A stretch of DNA of 58,037 nt from CAZAPG01 sp964486935. GTDB lineage: Bacteria > Chloroflexota > Anaerolineae > 4572-78 > J111. Below the pieces are notes generated by a model, which saw nothing but the letters and a program-made list of their open reading frames with translations, was not told the origin of the DNA and did no database searches. Location of the stretch: NCBI GenBank assembly GCA_964486935.1, contig CAZAPG010000052.1:1-58037 (forward strand). Reading direction: 5' to 3'. Positions 1-8,002 of this stretch are shown here, piece by piece (the stretch's first letter is position 1; each line of letters opens with the position of its first letter). The position numbers and the translations under genes were made by a program.

Positions 1-149
1 AAGTAACACTATTAACCCTAAGCGGTATGCAAATTGAACTTTCAGATTTATTACAGCGGCCGGTTGACTTAGTATTGCGCGATGGATTGAAGGCTATTAT
101 CCGAGATAGCGTTTTGTCTGATGCTCAGGTGATATATGCGGTCCAATGA
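1..149 (+). CDS. MNT-type nucleotidyltransferase (antitoxin), 3' end only
   Basis: The gene runs in from outside the window. The frame starting at base 3 is open and ends with TGA at 147-149. The visible residues include RPVDLVLRDGLKAIIRDSVL, which matches the C-terminal part of minimal nucleotidyltransferases (MntA-like), where a 'DLV' strand is followed by a short helix and a YAV-like end. The catalytic GSxxxG...DxD region would lie upstream and is not seen. The stop overlaps the start of the HEPN gene by 14 bases. This translational coupling is usual for MNT/HEPN toxin-antitoxin pairs, in which the MNT protein inactivates the HEPN RNase by AMPylation in studied members. Confidence 0.75.
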   Translation, partial: VTLLTLSGMQIELSDLLQRPVDLVLRDGLKAIIRDSVLSDAQVIYAVQ

Positions 150-486
150 GTTATATTTGGTTGATATTCTGGAAGCCACCGATGCTATTGAAAGATTCAT
201 TGCCGGGTTCCAACTGGACGACTTTGTTAAAGACGAAAAATGTCAAAGCGCCGTGTTGCAAAAATTCACAACTATTGGTGAAGCGGCAGCTCGTTTACCT
301 AACGACCTTAGAGATCGCTACCCTGATATCGAGTGGCGCAAAATTGTTGGCCTTCGCAATTTGCTTGTTCATGCTTATTTTTCTGTAAAGCTATCTATTA
401 TTTATGCAACGGCTACTAAAGATGTTCCTCAATTGCGGCGCAAAATAGCCCAAATCCTGAAACAGGAATTTGGCAAAGAAATATAA
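136..486 (+). CDS. HEPN-domain RNase toxin (HepT/DUF86-like)
   Basis: A 116-residue all-helical protein of the usual length for HepT/DUF86. The active-site motif RX4H is visible as RNLLVH at about residues 74-79, followed by AYF; the Tyr nearby is the residue AMPylated by MntA in characterised systems (family knowledge). It overlaps the upstream nucleotidyltransferase gene by 14 bases, so the two are one operon. The toxin gene lies downstream of its antitoxin, the normal order for MNT/HEPN. Such modules are very common in Chloroflexota. It is followed after two bases by the peptidase gene, but a functional link is unlikely. Confidence 0.85.
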   Translation: MRSNELYLVDILEATDAIERFIAGFQLDDFVKDEKCQSAVLQKFTTIGEAAARLPNDLRDRYPDIEWRKIVGLRNLLVHAYFSVKLSIIYATATKDVPQLRRKIAQILKQEFGKEI

Positions 487-509
487 TTTTGGAGATGGGG
501 GTAAACCTT

Positions 510-2012
510 TTGGAAGACAAATGGGAAGTTCTAAAAACCAAACTCAAAGAAGTAAAAAACCTCAACGACGCGGCGGCGGTGCTGGGCTGGGACCAACAGG
601 TTTTCATGCCGCCCGGTGGGGCCGAGGCCCGGGCTGAACAATTAGCCACCCTGAGCCGCCTGGCCCACGAAATGTTCACCAATGATGAAGTGGGCCAACT
701 GCTCGATGACCTTTCTCAGGCTGACCTGGCCTATGACTCTGATGAGGCCAGCATGGTGCGGGTGGCCAAACGCGACTTTGACAAGGCGCGCAAGCTGCCG
801 GTCAAACTGGTCGAAGAGATGAGTCGCACCTTCTCGCTGGGGCAGCAGGTGTGGCAAAAAGCTCGCGCTGAAAGGGATTTTGCCCAATTTCAGGATATTC
901 TGGCCAAAATTGTCGATTTGAATATTCAAAAAGCCAAAGCTTACGGTTACACCGATAATATTTACGACGCCCTGCTGGACGAGTATGAGCCGGAGATGAA
1001 AACTGCCGAGGTTGCCCGGGTATTTACCCAACTGCGCCAATCGCTGGTGCCGCTGGTGCAGGCAATTGGTGAAAACAAAAACGCCGTAAACGCCGCTATT
1101 TTTGACCAGAATTTTGACGAAACCGCCCAGTGGGATTTTGGCCTGATACCGCTGCAAGCCATAGGCTATGATATGCAGCGGGGCCGGCAAGATAAGTCGG
1201 TTCACCCTTTTACCACCAGCTTTTCCATCAACGATGTGCGGATTACTACCCGTGTTAGCCAAAACAGCTTTCCTTCATCGCTGTTTACCACGTTACATGA
1301 GGGCGGCCACGCCCTGTATGAGCAAAACAGCGCCCAATCTCTGGAAGGCACCGTTCTGGCGGGGGGAACCTCGCTGGGAGTCCACGAGTCGCAATCGCGG
1401 TTGTGGGAAAATGTGGTGGGCCGCAGCCGGGAGTTCTGGCAATTTTACTATCCCCGCCTGCAAGAGTTCTTTCCCGGCCAGCTTCAAAATATTTCGGTGG
1501 ACGACTTTTACCGGGCCGTTAACAAAGTTGAGCCGGGTTATATTCGGGTAGAATCCGACGAGGTTACTTACAATCTGCACATCTTTTTGCGGTTTGAACT
1601 GGAGCAGGAGTTGTTGTCTCAGCGCCTGAAGGTTGCCGACCTGCCCGCTGCCTGGAATGCCAAAATGGAAGCCTACCTGGGCCTGACCCCGCCCGATGAC
1701 AGCCTGGGCGTGCTGCAAGATATTCACTGGTCTGGGGGGGCAATTGGCTATTTTCCCACTTATACCCTGGGCAATGTGCTCTCGTTGCAGTTTTACAGCC
1801 AGACTCTCAAAGATATTCCCGATTTGCCTGAACAATTCAGTCGCGGCCAGTTTGACGCTTTGCTGGAGTGGTTCGGCCAGAAGATTCACCAACATGGCCG
1901 TAAATTTACCGCTAACGAGTTGATTGAGCGCGTAACCGGCGCAAAAACCATTGAGGCCGGCCCGTATCTGCAATACATTACCCAGAAATATAGTGAAATT
2001 TACCAGCTATAA
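510..2012 (+). CDS. Carboxypeptidase Taq family metallopeptidase (M32)
   Basis: Zinc-dependent carboxypeptidase of family M32, cytoplasmic, about 500 residues as expected. The HEXXH zinc motif appears as HEGGH (bases near 1300-1315) inside LFTTLHEGGHALYE. Downstream are the M32 signatures with ESQSRLWEN and the HIFLRFELE region, and the N-terminus has the typical LGWDQQVFMPPGG. Three in-frame starts are possible: TTG 489, ATG 495 and TTG 510. I prefer TTG 510, because GGAG/GGGGG at 491-501 would then be a well-placed ribosome binding site, and the encoded start (LEDKWEVLK) fits where M32 proteins begin. The two earlier starts have no room for a binding site. No signal peptide is seen. Confidence 0.9.
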   Translation: MEDKWEVLKTKLKEVKNLNDAAAVLGWDQQVFMPPGGAEARAEQLATLSRLAHEMFTNDEVGQLLDDLSQADLAYDSDEASMVRVAKRDFDKARKLPVKLVEEMSRTFSLGQQVWQKARAERDFAQFQDILAKIVDLNIQKAKAYGYTDNIYDALLDEYEPEMKTAEVARVFTQLRQSLVPLVQAIGENKNAVNAAIFDQNFDETAQWDFGLIPLQAIGYDMQRGRQDKSVHPFTTSFSINDVRITTRVSQNSFPSSLFTTLHEGGHALYEQNSAQSLEGTVLAGGTSLGVHESQSRLWENVVGRSREFWQFYYPRLQEFFPGQLQNISVDDFYRAVNKVEPGYIRVESDEVTYNLHIFLRFELEQELLSQRLKVADLPAAWNAKMEAYLGLTPPDDSLGVLQDIHWSGGAIGYFPTYTLGNVLSLQFYSQTLKDIPDLPEQFSRGQFDALLEWFGQKIHQHGRKFTANELIERVTGAKTIEAGPYLQYITQKYSEIYQL

Positions 2013-2076
2013 AATAACGCGCAGGGGGCAGGGGAGACGATATTGCTCCCCTGTGTTTTGACCTGTAAAAATTCCC

Positions 2077-3012
2077 ATGAGTAACCAACCTCTCCTGGTC
2101 GTTGTTGGGCCTACCGCCGTGGGCAAAACGGCCCTGTCGCTGCGGCTGGCCGGCGATTTTGACCTCGAAATCATCTCGGCTGACTCGCGCCAAATTTACC
2201 GGCAGGTCGATATTGGCACGGCCAAGCCAACGCTTCAAGAACAGGCGGTAGCCCCCCACCATTTAATTGATATAGTTGACCCCGATGATGTGCTGACCCT
2301 GGCCGATTTTCAAGAGCGCGCTTATGGGCTGATTGAAACCATTCACCGCCAGGCGAGATTGCCGGTGCTGGTAGGCGGCACCGGCCAGTGGGTTTGGGCT
2401 GTGGTTGAAGGGTGGGGCATTCCCCGCGTTCCGCCCGATACCGCGCTGCGGGCATTGCTGCAAGCCAGGGCCGACCGCGAGGGGCACGATGCGCTGCACG
2501 CCCAACTGACCGCCGTAGACCCTGAAGCGGCCCAAAAAATAGACTCGCGCAATGTGCGGCGGGTTATTCGGGCGTTGGAGGTCTACCAGAAAACCGGCAT
2601 CCCTATTAGCCAACATCAACTTAAACAAGCGCCGCCTTACCAGATATTGCTGATTGGGTTGACCATGGGCCGTGAGCAATTGTACGAGCGCATTGACCGG
2701 CGCATTGATAAAATGATGGCGCAGGGTCTGCTGGAAGAAGTGAAACAACTGGCCCAGGCCGGCTATAGCTGGCAGAGTCCGGCTATGTTGGGGTTAGGGT
2801 ATCGGCAGATTGGGCAATATTTGCAGGGAGAGGTGAGTTTAGAAGAGGCGGTGGCATTGATAAAAAAGGAAACCCGGCGCTTTGTGCGCCAGCAATATAA
2901 CTGGTTTAGCTTAAATGATAACCGGATTCGCTGGTTTGACGGGCAGGCCGCAACCTGTTATGAGGAGATAAAGGCGTTGGTATCGGCCTGGCTGAAGCAA
3001 CTTACAGTTTAA
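2077..3012 (+). CDS. miaA: tRNA dimethylallyltransferase
   Basis: Transfers a dimethylallyl group to A37 of tRNAs that read UNN codons. The P-loop GPTAVGKT is at residues 11-18, followed by the family motif ISADSRQIYRQVDIGTAKP and by HHLIDIVDP. GGTGQWVWAV corresponds to the GGTGLY motif, with Tyr replaced by Trp. Conserved RNVRRVIRALEVY and the C-terminal RRFVRQQYNWF are present. Length 311 is normal. The gene ends 11 bases inside the end of the convergent sensor-kinase gene. Assignment is secure; the only oddity is the W in the GGTG motif. Confidence 0.96.
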   Translation: MSNQPLLVVVGPTAVGKTALSLRLAGDFDLEIISADSRQIYRQVDIGTAKPTLQEQAVAPHHLIDIVDPDDVLTLADFQERAYGLIETIHRQARLPVLVGGTGQWVWAVVEGWGIPRVPPDTALRALLQARADREGHDALHAQLTAVDPEAAQKIDSRNVRRVIRALEVYQKTGIPISQHQLKQAPPYQILLIGLTMGREQLYERIDRRIDKMMAQGLLEEVKQLAQAGYSWQSPAMLGLGYRQIGQYLQGEVSLEEAVALIKKETRRFVRQQYNWFSLNDNRIRWFDGQAATCYEEIKALVSAWLKQLTV

Positions 3013-4582
3013 GCCGGCCGCCTTCCAGGCCAGAATTATCGAAGGGCAGGGTAAAAGAAAAGGTTGTTCCGTTGTCTTTGGAACTTTCCACCCAGATTTT
3101 TCCACCGCAAACTTCCAGCATACCTCTGACAATTGATAAGCCCAAACCGGCCCCACCGTGCTCGCGGGTGAGCGAATCTTCAATTTGGTAGAAACGCTCA
3201 AATATTTTCTCATATTCGGGTTGGGGAATAAAGGTGCCGGTATTATGCAAGGTCATCAGGGCCTCGTTATTTTCGGCGTGGGCAGTAAATGTTATGTGGC
3301 CGCCAGAGGGTGTAAATTTGATGGCGTTATGAATCAGGTTGACTAAAATCAACTCTAATTTTTGGCGATCGGCGGTGAGCTGAGGAAAGTTTGGTGAAAT
3401 ATCAATGGTAATATGGTGCTGTTTATTGGCCAGCAATGACAGGTCCTGGGTTATCTGTTCAACCATTTGGTTGAGAGCGATAGTATCTTGAGCGAGTGTC
3501 ACCACGCCGCTTTCAAGCTTTTTGAGGTTTAGCATGTCATCCATTAATGCCCGCAGCCGCAGGGCGTTACGCATAATATTGGCCACAAATTCGCGCTGTG
3601 ATTCTGGCGCTTCTTCTTCTAAAATAGAAGCGTACCCCATTAAAATAGAGAGAGGAGTTCGCAGTTCATGGGCGGCAATGTTAATAAACTCGCTTTTGAG
3701 GTGGTCTAGCATTTGCAGTTGTTGGTAAGCGCGCGCATTTTCCAGCGCAATGCTGGCCTGACCGCACAACACCGAGAGAAATTCGCTATCGCTGGGGGCA
3801 AAGTTGCTGCCGGTACGGGTCAGAATAAGCACCCCCAAATTAGATTGTTGAGATTTTAGCGGTGTGGCAATGACCGAGGTTGCATCCATTTGCTCTACCA
3901 GATGATGATGATCATGGCTGGCGTGCTCTCGGAACAGGATTATTTGAGACCCGCTTTGACGGGCCAGTTTAGCCAGTTTTTGCGTAGCCTGTTGTTGGGT
4001 TTGGGTAAGGGTGGGGCCTTCGTTGTGGTGACCGCGGGCGGTCATTTGACCATCTTTTATCAAATAAAGTTTGGCAAAGTTGGCTTTGGTTTCGCTTTGG
4101 GCAATCTCTATCAGGCGGTTGAGAACGTTATCAACTTCAACGGTTCCCATCAAGGTTCTGTTTAATTCAAACAAGGGAATCAGCGAGCGCAGGCGCACGT
4201 TTTCTTTACGCAGGTGTTCTTTTTCCAGGGCTTTGTTAATGCCGTACACCAGGTCTTTGGGGGTAAAGGGTTTTAGAATAAACTCGTCAATACCCAGGCT
4301 TAACGCTTTGATGGCCGAGTCCATAGTGGCGTAGCCGGTCATGGTAACACAAATAATGCTGGGGTCGGCTTCTTTGAGGGCTTGGGCTATATCCAGCCCG
4401 GTCATGCCCGGCATTTTGATGTCGGTCAAAAGCAGGTCAAAGGTTTCTTTGCGGGCAATTTCTATGGCATCGTAACCGTTGCTGGCGCTCTTTACATGGT
4501 AACCCTGTGTTTCAAGAATGCGTTTGCACAAGTCCAGAACGTCGGGTTCGTCATCAACAACCAATACTTTTTCGCTGGACAT
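3002..4582 (-). CDS. Hybrid response regulator / sensor histidine kinase (REC-GAF-HisKA-HATPase)
   Basis: A cytoplasmic signalling protein of 526 residues without membrane segments. An N-terminal receiver domain (about 1-120) has VVDDEPDV, the phospho-acceptor in LLLTDIKMPGMTG, and the K of ILKPFTPKD. A GAF domain spans about 145-290. The dimerisation helix carries the His in AAHELRTPLSILMG (about 305-318). The ATPase has an N-box (LVNLIHNAIKFTPSGG) and a G2-like GGAGLGLSIV. Input therefore arrives through phosphorylation of the receiver or through the GAF domain. It is transcribed alone, convergent with miaA. A short intergenic region (4583-4685) separates it from the ABC transporter genes. 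Confidence 0.93.
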   Translation of the reverse strand: MSSEKVLVVDDEPDVLDLCKRILETQGYHVKSASNGYDAIEIARKETFDLLLTDIKMPGMTGLDIAQALKEADPSIICVTMTGYATMDSAIKALSLGIDEFILKPFTPKDLVYGINKALEKEHLRKENVRLRSLIPLFELNRTLMGTVEVDNVLNRLIEIAQSETKANFAKLYLIKDGQMTARGHHNEGPTLTQTQQQATQKLAKLARQSGSQIILFREHASHDHHHLVEQMDATSVIATPLKSQQSNLGVLILTRTGSNFAPSDSEFLSVLCGQASIALENARAYQQLQMLDHLKSEFINIAAHELRTPLSILMGYASILEEEAPESQREFVANIMRNALRLRALMDDMLNLKKLESGVVTLAQDTIALNQMVEQITQDLSLLANKQHHITIDISPNFPQLTADRQKLELILVNLIHNAIKFTPSGGHITFTAHAENNEALMTLHNTGTFIPQPEYEKIFERFYQIEDSLTREHGGAGLGLSIVRGMLEVCGGKIWVESSKDNGTTFSFTLPFDNSGLEGGRLKL

Positions 4583-4685
4583 TAGAGAGACCCTTACCTA
4601 GATGAAGTTCAAAAATATAGGGAAATTATACCATTACCCCTAGCTCTTGCAAACCTGTTTGCAAAAGCTGTTCTGGTCGCCGGGC

Positions 4686-5441
4686 TTATTCTTTTATCGC
4701 CTCTCTTATTTCAAAGGCCAACGCGCCAAAATCTTCGCTGTATTCAATGCCTTTGGGACGGGGACGAGGTAAATTGATAATAAATTCTGCCGAAACGGTG
4801 GCCGGGCGGGGGCTGAGCACCAAAACCCGGTCGGCCAGGTATACGGCTTCGCGGATGTTGTGCGTCACCATAATGGCCGTCAGCTTTTGGCGACGCCATA
4901 ATCGTAACAATTCAGCGTTAAGACGTTCGCGGGTCAGCGCGTCGAGAGCGGCAAATGGCTCGTCGAGCAGCAAAATGCTGGGCTGCTGCACCAGCGCCCG
5001 CGCCACGGCTACCCGCTGTTCCATCCCCCCGGAAAGTTCTTTGGGGTAAGATTGGGCAAAGCCGCCTAACCCTACCATTGTTAAAATTTCTTGACTTCTC
5101 TGTTTGGCTTCGGTAGATGGTACCGTTTGAATTTGCAGCGGCAGCATTACGTTATCCAGCACGGTGCGCCAGGGCATCAAGCTGGGCTTTTGAAAGACAA
5201 TGCCAATTTCCGGGGGCGGCTGGGTGAGCAATTTATTTTTTAATAACACCTGCCCCCGGCTGGGGGGTAACAACCCGGCCAATAGCTGCAAAATGGTCGT
5301 TTTACCACAGCCAGATGGTCCAACGATGCCCAAAAATTCGCCGGGCGCTACCGAAAAATTAAGATTTTCAACTGCTACAATATCACCCTGAGAGGAGTTA
5401 AATATTTTGCCGAGTGATTTTGCCTGCAAAATCGGGTCCAT
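4686..5441 (-). CDS. ABC transporter ATPase of a probable riboflavin/flavin-precursor importer
   Basis: A 251-residue ATPase of the SsuB/TauB/ThiZ branch. Walker A is GPSGCGKTT (about 40-48), the Q-loop is in VFQKPSLMPW, the signature is LSGGMEQRVAVARAL and Walker B is LLLDEPFAALD, with the switch His in MVTHNIREAV. It is the last gene of a three-gene minus-strand unit (permease, binding protein, ATPase). It begins four bases after the binding-protein stop, so it is co-transcribed. The unit lies behind an FMN riboswitch, which points to flavin or a flavin precursor rather than sulfonate or thiamine precursor. Substrate is inferred from regulation only. Confidence 0.9.
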   Translation of the reverse strand: MDPILQAKSLGKIFNSSQGDIVAVENLNFSVAPGEFLGIVGPSGCGKTTILQLLAGLLPPSRGQVLLKNKLLTQPPPEIGIVFQKPSLMPWRTVLDNVMLPLQIQTVPSTEAKQRSQEILTMVGLGGFAQSYPKELSGGMEQRVAVARALVQQPSILLLDEPFAALDALTRERLNAELLRLWRRQKLTAIMVTHNIREAVYLADRVLVLSPRPATVSAEFIINLPRPRPKGIEYSEDFGALAFEIREAIKE

Positions 5442-5444
5442 AAG

Positions 5445-6446
5445 CTACTGGGGTTGGACAAACTTGTTAGTAAAAAGGGTCTCAACCTCAACATCGCTTT
5501 CTAGCAAGCCGGTTTTTTTCATAAACTCAACAGACTCTTGCCAATGCTCCCGGTTGGATATACCCAACTGGTCGGTTTGCCAAAGCTCTATGGAGGCATC
5601 TAATACCTGGCGCTGAATGGGAGCTTCATCATCGCTCATTTCCGGGATAACCTGCCGAACAATTTCAAAGGCTTCATCAGGGTTTTTGAGGGTGTAATCC
5701 AGCCCCCGCAAGCCAACTCGCACCATTCGCTCCACCAATTCCGGCTGTTCGTTCATCAACTTGTCGCCAACCACCAACCCATTTGAGACCAGGTCTATAT
5801 AATCTGATACCTCAAAAATTGTTACCTCAATGCCCTCATTGCGAAGCTGAATTGGCTCGTTGGTAATGTAAACCATCGCCGCATCTACCTGCCCTTGTTG
5901 AATAGCTGCGGCCTGGGTAAAACCAATTTCCGTAACCGTCAGCTCATTTTCATCCAATTGCGAAGCGTACAAAAGCGCCTTCCAACCTACAAAGCTGGCT
6001 CCAAAAAAGCCGGGCAGGCCGACTTTTTTGCCGGTCAAATCTGCCAGATTGGATACATTCTTGTCTGCCGGAACCAGCAGAGCCACGGGTTGACGCTCAT
6101 ACCACTTCATAACGTAGGTAATGGGCAACCCCTGAGCGCGGGCCAAAATCACCTGATCGCCGCTGGCAATGGCAAACTCGCGCTCGCCCTGGGCCGCCAG
6201 CGCCACAAAATCATCCTCAAAACCGTATTCAATTTCAACTTCAAGGCCCTCATCGGCAAAAAAGCCCTTCTTTTGGGCCACATACCAGGGCGCAAATTGA
6301 ACGTTAGGGATAAACCCAACGCCTAACCGCACCTTTTCCAACTCGGCGGGTTTTTGGGCGGGCTGTTCCGTGGCTCCGGCGGCGGCGCAAGCAGTCAATC
6401 CAAATATGGTGGCGATGATGAAAAGCAGAAATAATTGGGTTTTCAT
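5445..6446 (-). CDS. ribY: NMT1/THI5-like substrate-binding lipoprotein, probably flavin-binding (RibY-like)
   Basis: A 333-residue solute-binding protein. The signal peptide ends in a lipobox, LTAC, with the Cys at residue 20, so it should be membrane-anchored outside the cell. The mature part is of the NMT1/THI5-like fold: FIPNVQFAPWYVAQKKGFF, a DQVILARAQG region and a LTGKKVGLPG stretch. Members of this fold bind thiamine precursors, sulfonates or nitrate. In Chloroflexi, a related two-part system called RibXY has been assigned to riboflavin uptake, and it likewise sits under FMN riboswitch control. The gene symbol is given on that reasoning. A thiamine-precursor binder (ThiY) is the main alternative. 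Confidence 0.8.
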   Translation of the reverse strand: MKTQLFLLFIIATIFGLTACAAAGATEQPAQKPAELEKVRLGVGFIPNVQFAPWYVAQKKGFFADEGLEVEIEYGFEDDFVALAAQGEREFAIASGDQVILARAQGLPITYVMKWYERQPVALLVPADKNVSNLADLTGKKVGLPGFFGASFVGWKALLYASQLDENELTVTEIGFTQAAAIQQGQVDAAMVYITNEPIQLRNEGIEVTIFEVSDYIDLVSNGLVVGDKLMNEQPELVERMVRVGLRGLDYTLKNPDEAFEIVRQVIPEMSDDEAPIQRQVLDASIELWQTDQLGISNREHWQESVEFMKKTGLLESDVEVETLFTNKFVQPQ

Positions 6447-6473
6447 GGGTAAAAAATCTCCTCCAATTTTATT

Positions 6474-7307
6474 TTATCGACGCCAGGCCAGCAGCCAGTT
6501 TTCAAGGGCCGTGACCGTTACGTATAACGTTAATGAAATTACCGCTAGTGTAATTAATGCGGCAAACATCAGCGGGGTATTAAACAAACCCTTTGACAGG
6601 TTAATAAGATAACCAAGCCCCCGGTCGGCGCCAACAAACTCGCCCACCACAGCACCAATTACCGATAACGTTACCCCAATTTTTAGCCCCCCCAGCAGCA
6701 CCGGCATAGCCGCCGGTATTTCTAACATAGTAAACGTTTGCCAGCGATTAGCCCGCAGGGAGCGCATCATAGTTTTCAGGCCCGGCTCTACCGAGCGAAT
6801 GCCGACGATGGTGTTTACCAGCACCGGAAAAAAGATAATCAGCGCGCAAATTAACACCTTGCTCAACTTGCCGGAACCAAACCAAATAACCAGCAGCGGT
6901 GCAATAGCCACCGCCGGAACCGATTGCGAAGCGGCAATATAAGGTCCGGCCAGCCGCTCTAAAAACGGGCTTTTAGCCAGCAAATAGCCCAGCACGGTGG
7001 CAGTCGACAAACCCAGCGCCAGCCCGCCCATAATTTCAAGCAGGGTGGCCTGGCTGTGATGCCACAACGTGCCGTTGGCCACAATTTTTACCAGCTCGCC
7101 AAACACGCTTAACGGGTCGGGCAGAATAAAGGTGGGGTAGTTGCCAATTTTCACCACCAATGTCCACAGGCTGACAAAAAATAGCAATCCCGCCGGCACC
7201 GCTATCATCTCCAGCCGGTGCTTTTGCCACCAACCTTTTTGAGCGAGGCTGGTTTGGTAGGCCGGGTGCAAATTTGACGATTGTGACACTTGGATAATCT
7301 GTTGCAT
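6474..7307 (-). CDS. ribX: ABC transporter permease of a probable riboflavin importer (RibX-like)
   Basis: A 277-residue inner-membrane permease of the BPD_transp_1 (SsuC/TauC) type. It has about six hydrophobic segments and the cytoplasmic EAA-like loop seen as RSLRANRWQTFTMLEIPAAMP. A conserved SQSVPAVAIAPLLVIWFG motif is present in the middle. ATG 7305-7307 is preceded by an AGAAAGGT ribosome binding site. It is the first gene after the FMN riboswitch and the terminators at about 7343-7650. Binding-protein and ATPase genes follow at once, so this is a full importer. Substrate assignment rests on the riboswitch. Confidence 0.82.
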   Translation of the reverse strand: MQQIIQVSQSSNLHPAYQTSLAQKGWWQKHRLEMIAVPAGLLFFVSLWTLVVKIGNYPTFILPDPLSVFGELVKIVANGTLWHHSQATLLEIMGGLALGLSTATVLGYLLAKSPFLERLAGPYIAASQSVPAVAIAPLLVIWFGSGKLSKVLICALIIFFPVLVNTIVGIRSVEPGLKTMMRSLRANRWQTFTMLEIPAAMPVLLGGLKIGVTLSVIGAVVGEFVGADRGLGYLINLSKGLFNTPLMFAALITLAVISLTLYVTVTALENWLLAWRR

Positions 7308-7342
7308 CAGGTTGACCTTTCTGCGCTGTGTTTGATTTTACG

Positions 7343-7388
7343 GTAAAAAAAACACCCCGAATGTAAGCATACGCAAACATCGGGGCGT
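7343..7388 (-). terminator. Rho-independent terminator directly upstream of ribX
   Basis: Read on the minus strand, a stem of CCCCGAtGT paired with ACAtTCGGGG (one bulge) is followed by eight T (plus-strand A-run 7345-7352). It lies 36 bases before the ribX start, so transcripts from the riboswitch promoter must pass it. The 5' arm contains GCCCCGA, which is complementary to TCGGGGC in the 5' strand of the FMN aptamer (7939-7945), so it could be part of the same switch. Confidence 0.75.
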
Positions 7389-7562
7389 AAAAATATGATG
7401 GTGGTTAAAACCAACCGCTATACCCGATAACAACCACATGTGAACCGGGCAGGTTGACAACCAGGGCTAACCATCAACCCGGCGCACCGGCTAATATTAA
7501 GGGGTAGATTATCTGCGCCAGTACACTAAAGTTGGAGCGTAGCTCAAAGCACGCTAAATGCA

Positions 7563-7586
7563 AAAATAGCAACAAGGTTGCTTGCT
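7563..7586 (-). terminator. Weak terminator-like hairpin in the ribX leader
   Basis: On the minus strand AGCAA-CCTTG-TTGCT is followed by ATTTTTG. The 5-bp stem is short, so it may be a pause site rather than a full terminator. It lies between the two stronger hairpins of the same leader. Confidence 0.35.
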
Positions 7587-7613
7587 TTAGATTACCCCTT
7601 AACAGGTAGACAT

Positions 7614-7648
7614 GAAAAATCCCGAAGTACATGGTTGCACTTCGGGGC
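7614..7648 (-). terminator. Terminator of the FMN riboswitch expression platform
   Basis: On the minus strand CCCGAAGT pairs perfectly with ACTTCGGG (plus 7621-7628 and 7639-7646) and is followed by ATTTTTC. It starts about 45 bases after the 3' end of the aptamer. Its 5' arm, GCCCCGAAG (plus 7640-7648), is exactly complementary over 9 bases to CTTCGGGGC in the 5' strand of the aptamer (plus 7939-7947). Pairing of these two would both break aptamer stem P1 and prevent the terminator, a simple on/off mechanism: FMN bound gives termination, FMN absent gives read-through. Confidence 0.8.
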
Positions 7649-7690
7649 GGTTGGTTGGGAATCTGTAAAAACAGGGATTCCAACATCAAT

Positions 7691-7950
7691 ACCTTCTCCC
7701 ATCCGGACTATACCGTCGGCCTCAGAGTTTCACTGAGTCGGCGTTAACCGCCTGCCCCTATTGGGTTAGTTATTAGTAATTAGTGAATTTACCAATTACT
7801 ATTTACTAATTACCAGATAGGCAGATTAAACCTGGGAATTTAACCTGGGAACCAGTTAACGTTCGCGGGCTTAGCTGTCCCACACAGCATCACCGCCGGT
7901 CGGGAATTGCAGCCAGCTTTTAACCGGCTGCGCACCCTGCCCCGAAGGTA
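7691..7950 (-). ncRNA. FMN riboswitch (RFN element)
   Basis: The minus strand shows the conserved RFN blocks in order: CTTCGGGGCAGGGTGC, then TTCCCGACCGGCGGTGATG, then AAGCCCGCGA, and finally GCCGACGGTATAGTCCGGAT followed by GGGAGAAGGT. Stem P1 is ACCTTC (plus 7944-7949) with GAAGGT (plus 7691-7696). The variable arm between the third and last blocks is enlarged by an AT-rich self-complementary repeat (about 7765-7815). FMN binding to such elements normally represses riboflavin synthesis or uptake genes. Here it precedes a three-gene ABC importer with no biosynthetic genes. Confidence 0.95.
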
Positions 7951-7972
7951 TAATATTTAATTGTTAACGATG

Positions 7973-8001
7973 ATTATAACGAACCTCTACTTAAATGTCA
8001 A
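7973..8001 (-). promoter_or_regulatory. Sigma-70 consensus promoter for the FMN riboswitch and rib importer operon
   Basis: On the minus strand TTGACA (plus 7996-8001) and TATAAT (plus 7973-7978) are both perfect consensus and are separated by 17 bases. The start point would be near 7966, about 16 bases before the aptamer's first stem. The -35 box lies immediately downstream of the stop codon of the kinase-like gene (8003-8005), so the importer has its own promoter. Confidence 0.85.
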
Positions 8002-8002
8002 T

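Noticed and set aside
7474..7689. A 71-codon open frame on the minus strand starting just after the FMN riboswitch
   Set aside because: It runs through the riboswitch terminator hairpins, has no ribosome binding site and no domain, and occupies the leader of the ribX operon.
7691..7950. Thiamine (TPP) riboswitch, expected from ThiXYZ-like genes
   Set aside because: The conserved blocks are those of the RFN element, and the TPP signature CTGAGA...ACCTGA is absent.
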